Shown piece by piece: positions 19,137 to 27,165 of a stretch of 64,000 nucleotides of DNA. The DNA lies in NCBI RefSeq assembly GCF_000170755.1, contig NZ_ABCK01000005.1:275924-339923 (forward strand). The letters run 5' to 3'. The DNA is from Lentisphaera araneosa HTCC2155. Lineage in GTDB: Bacteria > Verrucomicrobiota > Lentisphaeria > Lentisphaerales > Lentisphaeraceae. Each line of letters begins with the position of its first letter. Within the stretch, counting starts at the first letter, position 1. A program made the translations under genes and the position numbers. A model generated the notes under the pieces. That model ran no database searches. It had not been told where the DNA came from and saw only the letters and a list, made by a program, of their open reading frames with translations.

Positions 19137-20141
19137 CTACTCACTCTTCGGAAACTTACCAATTTTCGCACTTGGAGTTGTGTCGGCTTCGATGTCCCCC
19201 ATGGCGAATTGAATACCCGTGACCATATGCTGGAGAGCAATGGGATTTTCATAGGTAGATTGATTATGCCCGAGGTTGGTATAAAACACATTTGAGTTTT
19301 TGTAAGTTTTGACCCATGAAACGGGGTAGTCATTATCTTTACGTCTCATTTTATCGCGTTTCATTCCTGGTGCGAAAATATCTAGGCTGACAAGTATGCG
19401 AAGCTTTTCGCGAGTAAAATGCGAATCATCTTCATACTGATAGATTTCATCATTAATCTGATAGCCTTGGGGAATCATTTTTGAACAAGCATGGTCAGGG
19501 CATTCGTTGTAGAGTGTCACCGTTTCTTTGGCCCACCAAGGGTGACCATTAAATAAACCGCCTATGGCCTCTTTATAATTGGCCCAATCCTTGTGGCAGT
19601 CGGTCGCTGCGTGAATGCCGATCAAGCCTTTTTTAGATTCAAAAAACTTTTCGAAAGCAGCTCGAGCTTTAGGAGAAACAATCGCATTCTGAGTCGCATT
19701 AATAATCATAATGCCATCAAATTGCGCTAGTGATTCATCGGTAAAAATAGCTTCGTCTTCAGTGTGATAAATTTCATAAGCACCCGTTTGTTGACCTACT
19801 GCCGTCAGCATTTTTGTGCCAAATTCAATGGACCCATGACGAAAGCCCGTAGTATGAGAATAAGCCAATAACTTTCTTTTCTTTTGAGGTTTAACGACAT
19901 CGAGCTTAGCGATCATTTTTTCATATTCATGAGCATTTTCAATCATCCTTGCCTGAGCCAAGAGCTCACTACCTTGAGCCCTAAGCTTGTAGTACTTTAC
20001 TTTGTCAGTTTCTTTGAGAGGCTTGGCCTTCTTCATAAAAGCTTGTCCCCTCTTTTTTAAGTCCGCCACCGATTCCTCAGCCTGTATAGAAATCAAGCTA
20101 AAACATAGCGATAAAGTAAGAATGAATTTGAGCACTTGCAT
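19137..20141 (-). CDS. Secreted ThuA-like domain protein
   Basis: 334 residues with a signal peptide (MQVLKFILTLSLCFSLISIQAEE), then a short helical stretch, then a ThuA-like domain: LLAYSHTTGFRHGSIEFGT, YHTEDEAIFTDESLAQFDGIMIINAT, GLIGIHAATDC and VSWVKTYKNSNVFYTNLGH. This is a glutamine-amidotransferase-like fold frequent in PVC sugar clusters, named after a trehalose-utilisation protein; its chemistry is not firmly known. The start ATG lies four bases past the stop of the glycosidase-like gene at 20146 with AAGGAG inside that gene's end, so the two are one operon. Confidence 0.88.
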   Translation of the reverse strand: MQVLKFILTLSLCFSLISIQAEESVADLKKRGQAFMKKAKPLKETDKVKYYKLRAQGSELLAQARMIENAHEYEKMIAKLDVVKPQKKRKLLAYSHTTGFRHGSIEFGTKMLTAVGQQTGAYEIYHTEDEAIFTDESLAQFDGIMIINATQNAIVSPKARAAFEKFFESKKGLIGIHAATDCHKDWANYKEAIGGLFNGHPWWAKETVTLYNECPDHACSKMIPQGYQINDEIYQYEDDSHFTREKLRILVSLDIFAPGMKRDKMRRKDNDYPVSWVKTYKNSNVFYTNLGHNQSTYENPIALQHMVTGIQFAMGDIEADTTPSAKIGKFPKSE

Positions 20142-20145
20142 CTCC

Positions 20146-21852
20146 TTAGGGGTTCACTTTGATCAAGCGAACAAATGAAAGGGGAGCTCCGCCTTCAATG
20201 ATAATTTGCTGATCTTTAATTTCAGATTTTTTAATAAAATAGGTCACTGTTTTTAAATCATTTGTGCCTTTCAAAAGGACTTGGCTCTTATTAAAACCTT
20301 TGAGCTTTATTTCGCCGTTGTCCTGATCAAAATAAGATATTTTTAGGGCTATGTCTTCACCGCATTTTGCTAGCCATTGGCTATCAATATTAAAAACTAA
20401 TTGATCCGCTTTGCGAGCAATTAAGTCATAACTGCGGTCCTTGGGAGTCATCCATTGATGAACCCCATGGGAAACTTTTACGAGAGCTTCACTTTTGAAT
20501 TCAGCTGTATCACGCTGTTTAAGTCCGCGTTCAAAATTCTTAACCGGTATAAATTCTTTATCTTTTATACTCTCAGAAAAGTAATCCTGTGGATAATTTC
20601 TAAAGCTCCATCTTTTAATATAACTTTCGCGAAGTGCGCACCAAATATCTGGACTATCGGCAATGGATTTCCCCATACTTTGACCGACCCATACCAATTG
20701 CTCGGGCATGAGAGAAAAATCATTGTAAAGCAGGTAATTACTTCTCATTTGCAGGGCCCGCAAATTGGAGGTGAAGTAACGGTAAGAGAAAGAATTTGTA
20801 TTCTTACCAAAGCGGAAGCCTCTTTTTGCACTTGCCCAGCTTTCTTCATATTCCTCATTTTCATCGCCGTTGAAACGGCCATCTACCGCAAAGCTATCTT
20901 CATCAACATCAAGGTGAAAATCCTTATCCAAAAGCTGACCCGATTCTTCGCTGGGAAGATGATAGAGATACATTTCTACAAAACCCCGGCGCAAGCCAAA
21001 GCCTTTCTTAACACCAAGTTTTGACCAACCACCCATAAAGACCTTATTTTCGTAGTCCTTAAAAGCTTGAGCCCAAGCGTTAATTCGTTCAACAACATGA
21101 GGGATTTTATCGGGATCTTTGCCGTGCGGACCAATTCCTTCATCTCCATAACTCGGTGAAGCATAACCAAAAAATGTGCCCACTAAATTTGGGTTTTCAG
21201 CAATTTTACTTTTGCCCATAGCTTTAATAAATTTCAAATACCTAGAATGAAATTTTGGATGGTCAACCTGGTAGTTGATTACTTTTGCAGCTTTGTATTC
21301 CTTTCGATGTGGGATCTTATATTTTTTAAGCCAATCGGGAGCAAAAACAGTAGCCGAAAATAAGGGGCGAAAAACGACTTTATAGCCCTTTTCTGCAGCT
21401 TCATTAATTTTCTGATTGAGCAAATCAAAGTTATACTGGCCTTCAACAGGCTCCATATCCTTCCACTTTATCCATAGAGCTAAAACCGGTGTAACTGGTG
21501 CTTTGATTTCTTTTAAAGATTTTTCGGCCTTGTAGTTCAGGCGATTCAAACGCGCAATACACAGGCGCCCATTAGGATCTGGTTTTACATGAGCCGGTAA
21601 GGACCAATCCCAGCCAGAGCTAATATGATCGCCTTCATGCCACTCAGCAGCCTTCATCTCCGTAACAGGAGTTTTTTCATACTTTGGCCAGTAGCGATAA
21701 GGGCCAGGACTCATACTTTGAGGAGGAGATGATAAATCCTTTAACACCGGTTTGGGAACTGAAGGTACTTGTGTTGCCTCTTTTTCTACACCCTTCATTC
21801 CACTATCACATGAAACAAAAGCTAAAATGATTAATAAACTGAGTACCTTCAT
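20146..21852 (-). CDS. Lipoprotein TIM-barrel glycosidase-like protein (paralog of 5793-7481)
   Basis: 568 residues. The signal ends in a lipobox (AFVSC, Cys15). The barrel start (ALWIKWKDMEPVEGQYNFD) and the C-terminal sandwich (ALKISYFDQDNGEIKLKG) match the layout of the protein at 5793-7481, though sequence identity looks low. YGDEGIG may hold the acid/base Glu. It is the first of a two-gene unit with the ThuA-like gene and follows the GH31 gene by 14 bases, so GH31, this gene and ThuA-like probably form one operon. The GH family is not assigned. Confidence 0.65.
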   Translation of the reverse strand: MKVLSLLIILAFVSCDSGMKGVEKEATQVPSVPKPVLKDLSSPPQSMSPGPYRYWPKYEKTPVTEMKAAEWHEGDHISSGWDWSLPAHVKPDPNGRLCIARLNRLNYKAEKSLKEIKAPVTPVLALWIKWKDMEPVEGQYNFDLLNQKINEAAEKGYKVVFRPLFSATVFAPDWLKKYKIPHRKEYKAAKVINYQVDHPKFHSRYLKFIKAMGKSKIAENPNLVGTFFGYASPSYGDEGIGPHGKDPDKIPHVVERINAWAQAFKDYENKVFMGGWSKLGVKKGFGLRRGFVEMYLYHLPSEESGQLLDKDFHLDVDEDSFAVDGRFNGDENEEYEESWASAKRGFRFGKNTNSFSYRYFTSNLRALQMRSNYLLYNDFSLMPEQLVWVGQSMGKSIADSPDIWCALRESYIKRWSFRNYPQDYFSESIKDKEFIPVKNFERGLKQRDTAEFKSEALVKVSHGVHQWMTPKDRSYDLIARKADQLVFNIDSQWLAKCGEDIALKISYFDQDNGEIKLKGFNKSQVLLKGTNDLKTVTYFIKKSEIKDQQIIIEGGAPLSFVRLIKVNP

Positions 21853-21866
21853 ATTTTCCCTTTTTT

Positions 21867-23507
21867 TTACTTACTTGCTACAGATTTTGCATTTTGAACT
21901 TTTTCATACCAAGGTAAACGCTCAAGCGGTACATTGATAGTTATAGTCTTGGGGCCGACAACAGTGGATCCGTCGTCTCCCTTCCAAGTACCTTTTGGAA
22001 AAACAACTTCACGTGAGCGAGCTCCCTGAGTTAATACTGGAGCCACCATTATCTTATCGCCAAGGATAAACTGGTCCTGAATGTTCTCATATTCACCTTC
22101 TGGGAAGAGGTATTCGAGTGACTTCACAATGGGCTCACCCGTTTTCGCAGATTTCTTTGCCATATCTAAAATGTCTTGACCAAACTTTGAGTGAAGAGTC
22201 GCCATATCCTTACAGATTTTAGCATTTTCAGGACTAAGAACTCTCCAAGGGGCTGCGGAAAACTGCATCATCGGCATAAGTGCACTGCACTGCGCTGAAC
22301 GAACGACTAATTCTTCGTCAATACTGTCCGCTTTTAGGAAGGACTGATACTCACCGCCTCCAATCATATCTGGACATGTGAAGGCATAACCCATCAGACC
22401 TTGAGCAATGATGCCTGGAATGAGTTGTCCCATATCACCCCAATTATGCTTTTTATCACGAAGACGCTGCGCTAGTGGGCGTCCGGCAAGCTTCCAAGAA
22501 GCGCGGTATTCGTTGAGAGGGTAATGAAGACCGAGTTCAGAAAAGTAGATCGTGTGATCATTAGCGTGTGTATGATTTTTAGATACCACGCCCTTCTTAT
22601 AAAAACGCGCATCACCAGCATCAAATTTAAAGCCATCTACGCCATACTCTTCAACGAGGTGATCGAGCTGATCTTTGAACCAATCCATTGCCTTCGGGTT
22701 ACTTAAATCAAGACAAGCACTCGCGCCATTCCACCAGCGTACAATCGCTGGTTTATTCGATGTATTGGCCCAGAGGATATTTTGAGTTTTACCTGGATCA
22801 CGGAGAAGTAAATCTTCTTTTGCTAAGTGGCGGTAAGTTGCGCTATCCGCAGTCACAAAAGGGCAAACCCACATCATCACTTTAAAGCCCATCTTGTGGA
22901 GCTTATCGATCATACCTTTAGGATCTTTGAAACGCTTTGCAGAGAATTCCCATACGCCGTAGTTTTCTTGCCAGTTATCATCGATCATCAAGACACCCGG
23001 TGGGTAACCCTGATCAATAAGTTTTTGTGCATATTCAAGAATGTCTTCTTCGTTTTGGTCGTACATGAGCTCAATCCAAGTATTGTACTGAGGCTCAGTG
23101 AAAAGTAGTTCATCTGGAAGTTTACCATCAGATGGAAAGAAGTTTTTAGAAGAATACTCATAAGCATCTTTTAGTGTATCACCTGCATCACCCCATTTAA
23201 TCTCAGAAAACTGAGAGCTGACGACGAGCTTACCCTTCTTGTATTCATACTTCATGGGCTCTTCACACCAAACATAGCGACCGGTATTCGATACTAACAA
23301 TGGCTGAGCCTGATTACCGTAATTATTACCGAGTAAATCTCTCGTATAATCCGTTTCTTCAACGTATGGCATCTTATGACCATCAACACTTAAACCGCCC
23401 CACCAAGCTTCACCTTTTTCGAGGGGGATTTCCACTTTATACTCTTTGTCTTTTGCCTGTGCGGCAACAGCGCCTAAGGCCGCCAATGTAAATAATAATT
23501 TTTTCAT
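21867..23507 (-). CDS. Secreted glycoside hydrolase family 31 (alpha-glucosidase/galactosidase-like)
   Basis: 546 residues with signal peptide MKKLLFTLAALGAVAAQA. Barrel strands are clear: YNTWIELMYDQNEEDIL, GVLMIDDNWQENYGVW, FKVMMWVCPFV and VDGFKFDAGDARF, whose last Asp before Ala is the probable nucleophile; CPDMIGGGEY carries the probable acid/base Asp. The C-terminal part (GDKIMVAPVLTQGARSREVVFPKGTW) is the typical sandwich. The style is that of the MYORG-like branch of GH31, which includes alpha-galactosidase activity, but the specificity is a guess. It heads a likely three-gene operon with 20146 and 19137. Confidence 0.9.
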   Translation of the reverse strand: MKKLLFTLAALGAVAAQAKDKEYKVEIPLEKGEAWWGGLSVDGHKMPYVEETDYTRDLLGNNYGNQAQPLLVSNTGRYVWCEEPMKYEYKKGKLVVSSQFSEIKWGDAGDTLKDAYEYSSKNFFPSDGKLPDELLFTEPQYNTWIELMYDQNEEDILEYAQKLIDQGYPPGVLMIDDNWQENYGVWEFSAKRFKDPKGMIDKLHKMGFKVMMWVCPFVTADSATYRHLAKEDLLLRDPGKTQNILWANTSNKPAIVRWWNGASACLDLSNPKAMDWFKDQLDHLVEEYGVDGFKFDAGDARFYKKGVVSKNHTHANDHTIYFSELGLHYPLNEYRASWKLAGRPLAQRLRDKKHNWGDMGQLIPGIIAQGLMGYAFTCPDMIGGGEYQSFLKADSIDEELVVRSAQCSALMPMMQFSAAPWRVLSPENAKICKDMATLHSKFGQDILDMAKKSAKTGEPIVKSLEYLFPEGEYENIQDQFILGDKIMVAPVLTQGARSREVVFPKGTWKGDDGSTVVGPKTITINVPLERLPWYEKVQNAKSVASK

Positions 23508-23673
23508 TTTTAATAACTCCAGTTGTTTTGAATTAATAACCGCTGAGTAAAAACGAACCTTTACAAGTCACATCAATTTTATCGCTCTTTTATTTAAGAA
23601 ATGATTTAGATAAGTACTCTTTCACATGCATTACACGGATAAAAAATGCCCCCGCCTAAGAGGCTTCTGTATA

Positions 23674-23713
23674 ATAAATAAAGCATGCACCAAATGGTGC
23701 ATGCTTTATTTAT
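23674..23713. terminator. 40-base palindrome, possible bidirectional terminator
   Basis: Arms ATAAATAAAGCATGCACCA and its exact complement, 19 bp each, around a two-base centre. A GC-rich core flanked by A/T runs on both sides would terminate in either direction. Both flanking genes run leftward, so a terminator is not strictly needed here; an operator or mobile palindrome is the alternative. Confidence 0.55.
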
Positions 23714-23822
23714 ATTTTTGCATGACTAAACATGGACTACGTGCCCACTCTCAGGACTTTAAAAACTCTGCGCCCCAGCGCCTCGGCGTGATTTACTTTG
23801 TCTCACTACTGATCTTGCTTTA

Positions 23823-23880
23823 AAAGCAGGAAGGATTCCTGTGCTCCCAGCAAAAAAATCTGCAGGCCTCTTGCTTCTTT
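23823..23880. repeat. 58-bp dispersed module, copy 2
   Basis: Two differences by eye from 1906-1963. It is followed by AGCGnAGCG units and then the stop codon of the sulfatase at 23910, in the same order as copy 1 and the sulfatase at 2073. Confidence 0.85.
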
Positions 23881-23909
23881 CTGCATAGCGGTCTTGCAGC
23901 GCAGCGGTC

Positions 23910-25301
23910 TTACTTCTTTTTCTCCTTGGCGGGATCATAATTGGGATTTGCTGTTGGCATTTGTGCATCCACACTAAGGCGCCAAGCTTTAAGGTCCTTA
24001 AGTAATTCTGTTGCTTTTTCGGGCATCTTCTCGGCCAAGTTTTTTTTCTCTGACTGATCATTTTTCAAATCATAGAGTTCAAGAGATCCATCCTCAAAAA
24101 ACTCAATCAATTTAAAATCACCTTTGCGAATTGCGCCATAAGGTTTTGTTTTATGGTAATGAGGATAGTGCCAAAATAATGAACGTTCTTTAAGATGACC
24201 AGACTGCATTAGCAAGGGCTTCAAACTGACTCCATCTTGATGTTCTTCGAGCTTTAAAGGTAAACCTGCTAAATCGAGAATTGTAGGGTAAAAATCTGTC
24301 GCCATAACAGGAACGCTTGATACCCCAGGCTCAATGCCCGGACCTTTTATAAAAAATGGCTCTCGCACTCCACCTTCATGCGACAATGCTTTGGCTCCTT
24401 TCAAACCCCCGCAATAATTTGTCCCTACAGCGCCATTATCTCCCGTAAAAATGACGATTGTATTATCGGCAATCCCCAATTCGTCTAACTTATCAAGAAC
24501 GCGCCCTACACTCTCGTCTAAACTTTGAACCATGGCCGCATAAACGGGATTTTTATGTTTATACTTACCGCTCTGCCATTTCTTTTTATATTTTTCAACT
24601 AAGTCCGGCTTAGCCTGAAGAGGTCCGTGTACTGTGTAGTAGGAAAAATACAGCAGGAACGGATCCTTTTGATGCTTTTCAATAAAATCGACGGCGTAAT
24701 CAGTTAAGCGATCCGTTAGGTAATCGCCCTCTTTACTAGTCATATTTGGCATATCAAAGGGATGAAAATATATACCTCGCCCCTTAGGCTGACCCCATTC
24801 ACGTCCACCAATATTTTGATCAAAGCCATGGAACTCAGGGTAGTGATCTTTCATTTTTTCTTTTTCATTGATTGGCAATAGGTGCCACTTACCAATAAAG
24901 CTCGTTGCATAACCTGCTTCTTTGAGAGCTTCGGGAAATAGAATGCCTTCGTGCTCCATTTTCATGTTCCAATCGGGAACACTGAGTTTTGCGTATGGCC
25001 TCTTGTGACCCGGTATCCAATCAGTGAGATGTGTTCGCCCAGGGTAACGTCCTGTAAGAATGGCTGCTCGGCTTGGTGAGCATACAGTACAAGCGGCATA
25101 GCCATCGCTAAAAGCCACCCCGCTTTTAGCTAAGTTATCAATATTAGGGGTTTCATGAAAGTTACTGCCCATACTCGACAAAGCTCCCCAACCAAAATCA
25201 TCCACTAAAAAGAAAACAACATTGGGCTTAGCTTTTTCTGCCATTAGGAAATTCAGTGACATGATGATCATGCCAAACATGGTAACAGTTTTAAAATTCA
25301 T
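23910..25301 (-). CDS. Secreted sulfatase (S1 family)
   Basis: The frame is open to 25388, overlapping no neighbour's coding function, but the ATG at 25301 has AGGAG and begins the signal peptide (MNFKTVTMFGMIIMSLNFLMAE), giving 463 residues. FFLVDDFGWG (30-39) binds the metal, C74-S-P-S-R78 is the formylglycine site, and FTGDNGAVGTNYCGGLKG the second metal block. It ends KEKKK at a stop embedded in the AGCGnAGCG repeat module. It is 31 bases downstream of the sulfatase at 25333 in the same direction, so the two are likely co-transcribed. Confidence 0.93.
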   Translation of the reverse strand: MNFKTVTMFGMIIMSLNFLMAEKAKPNVVFFLVDDFGWGALSSMGSNFHETPNIDNLAKSGVAFSDGYAACTVCSPSRAAILTGRYPGRTHLTDWIPGHKRPYAKLSVPDWNMKMEHEGILFPEALKEAGYATSFIGKWHLLPINEKEKMKDHYPEFHGFDQNIGGREWGQPKGRGIYFHPFDMPNMTSKEGDYLTDRLTDYAVDFIEKHQKDPFLLYFSYYTVHGPLQAKPDLVEKYKKKWQSGKYKHKNPVYAAMVQSLDESVGRVLDKLDELGIADNTIVIFTGDNGAVGTNYCGGLKGAKALSHEGGVREPFFIKGPGIEPGVSSVPVMATDFYPTILDLAGLPLKLEEHQDGVSLKPLLMQSGHLKERSLFWHYPHYHKTKPYGAIRKGDFKLIEFFEDGSLELYDLKNDQSEKKNLAEKMPEKATELLKDLKAWRLSVDAQMPTANPNYDPAKEKKK

Positions 25302-25332
25302 TTTACTTCTCCTATACATATTTGAATATTGA

Positions 25333-26916
25333 TTAATCACGACCATGCTGATCTGAGTTGAGTTCAGTATATTTCTTGACCCGCTCATTCCATGAAAGCC
25401 CTTTGGGATTTAAAGGAAGTACATTATTTTTCTCGCCCCATTCCTGCCACTTTTTCTCTAAACTCATGACTTTTTCGGGATTATTTTTCGCTGAATTTAT
25501 CTGCTCAAAGGGATCTTCTTTTAAGTTATACAACTCCCAATCCCTCGTACTACTCATACGCACCAGTTTCCATCCATTGGAAATGATCGCACAAGAAGTT
25601 TGATGCTCAAAGAAAAAATCTCGTTGTGGCCACGCTTCATTTTTTATGAGTGGAAGTAAACTGATGCCATCAAGGGGAGCTATTGTTTCTTTGCGGAATT
25701 CTTTGGGGTATTCAATACCAGCCACATCCAAACAGGTAGGGAGCATATCTATGATATGAGCCTGCCCAGTGCGGATACCCTTATTTTTCATTTTGGGATA
25801 ATGAAAAATAAGTGGTGAACTAATACCACCCATAAAAGTTCTGGCTTTATAAGAGCGAAAGGGAGTATTGCTAAGGTCTGCCGCAAGTTGCGAAATTTGA
25901 CCACCTTCATTAGTTGCGCCATTATCGCTTAGAAAAATAAAGCAGGTGTTTTCAAAATCCCCTCGGGATTTCAACTCCTGTATGATCTCACCGATACCAT
26001 CATCCATGATCTCAATCATGGCAGCATAAGTGGCCATTTCTTTTACCCAGCTTTCTTTCAGTTCATCACTTAAAGAATCCCATGAGGGGCGTTTTTTACC
26101 TTTATATTCGCTGATTTGAAGAGGCATTTGCTCTGTTTGTTTCAACAAGCCTAAATCCTTCAAACGATTAAAACGCTCTTCTAGTAGCTTATCATAACCA
26201 ACTTCATATCGCTCCCTGCATTGATCGACTCTCTTTTTCGGAGCTTGGAGTGGACGGTGCGGTGCATAATGTGCTAAATAGAGAAAAAACGACTTCTGAA
26301 AGTCGTGGTTTTTAATGAAATCCAAAGCGTTTTCGGTGATCGCATCAGTGTAATAATAATCTTTTTCATAAGTCGTGATTAACTGCTCGTTGCGATAGAG
26401 TGATTTGGGTTTATAAAAATTACCCCCACCACTCATGGTTCCATAAAACTCGTCAAAACCTCTCTGTCTAGGGTAACTCCCATTTGCTTGACTTCCCTTA
26501 GGCTTCCAAGCTCCATCCACGGTCACATGCCACTTCCCCGACATATAAGTCGAATAACCCTTTGCTTTTAAAACTTCCGCAATCGTAGGTATTTTATGAG
26601 TGATTTGACCACGATACCCGGGTCGGTGTTCGTCAACGGCAGTCATCCAGCCCAAGCCTACGGCATGCTGGTGACGCCCCGTCAACAATGAAGCTCGACT
26701 CGGACAACAACGCCCTGTGTTTTTAAAATTACTAAATTTGACTCCATCTTTAGCTAGGGAATCAATATGAGGTGTTTGCACTTCCCCCCCATAAGAACCG
26801 AGATCCGAATAGCCCATGTCATCACACATAATTAGTACAATATTGGGCTTTTGATTTTGGGCAAAAACAGCGCCTAGCAATAATAAATAAAAGATAATTA
26901 TGTAATTTCGAATCAT
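25333..26916 (-). CDS. Secreted arylsulfatase (S1 family, CCPSR)
   Basis: 527 residues with a signal peptide (MIRNYIIIFYLLLLGAVFAQ). LIMCDDMGYSDLG (28-40) is the metal-binding start. The active site reads R-C69?-C70-P-S-R-like (GRCCPSRASLLTG), so the formylglycine Cys is preceded by or adjacent to a second Cys: by the C-x-P-S-R pattern the first Cys of the pair is modified. FLSDNGATNEGG is the second metal block. It leads a probable two-sulfatase operon with 23910. Confidence 0.93.
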   Translation of the reverse strand: MIRNYIIIFYLLLLGAVFAQNQKPNIVLIMCDDMGYSDLGSYGGEVQTPHIDSLAKDGVKFSNFKNTGRCCPSRASLLTGRHQHAVGLGWMTAVDEHRPGYRGQITHKIPTIAEVLKAKGYSTYMSGKWHVTVDGAWKPKGSQANGSYPRQRGFDEFYGTMSGGGNFYKPKSLYRNEQLITTYEKDYYYTDAITENALDFIKNHDFQKSFFLYLAHYAPHRPLQAPKKRVDQCRERYEVGYDKLLEERFNRLKDLGLLKQTEQMPLQISEYKGKKRPSWDSLSDELKESWVKEMATYAAMIEIMDDGIGEIIQELKSRGDFENTCFIFLSDNGATNEGGQISQLAADLSNTPFRSYKARTFMGGISSPLIFHYPKMKNKGIRTGQAHIIDMLPTCLDVAGIEYPKEFRKETIAPLDGISLLPLIKNEAWPQRDFFFEHQTSCAIISNGWKLVRMSSTRDWELYNLKEDPFEQINSAKNNPEKVMSLEKKWQEWGEKNNVLPLNPKGLSWNERVKKYTELNSDQHGRD

Positions 26917-27165
26917 TTTTTTAACCTTTCAATTTTAGACAATTTAAATATTTCGTATACATAACGCAATTAAAAACCAAACCTTTACAAGGATCTACAT
27001 TTATTTTGATTCTTTATATTCCAGGCTTAAGTCTAAATTCATAAACTTTTTACATCAAAAAATAGACAGCCTCATTAAAGAAAAGCTTAGTTTTTTTATA
27101 AGAACTGATACAAAAGTTGCTTAGCAGTCGGTGTATTAGTGTAAACAATCTATTTAGGACTCAAT

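Larger units (their letters stand above)
23508..23909. other. Intergenic region with palindrome and repeat module
   Basis: No gene. It holds the GH31 promoter region (about 23510-23620), the perfect palindrome at 23674-23713, the second copy of the 58-bp module at 23823-23880, and two AGCGnAGCG units at 23885-23910. Confidence 0.6.
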
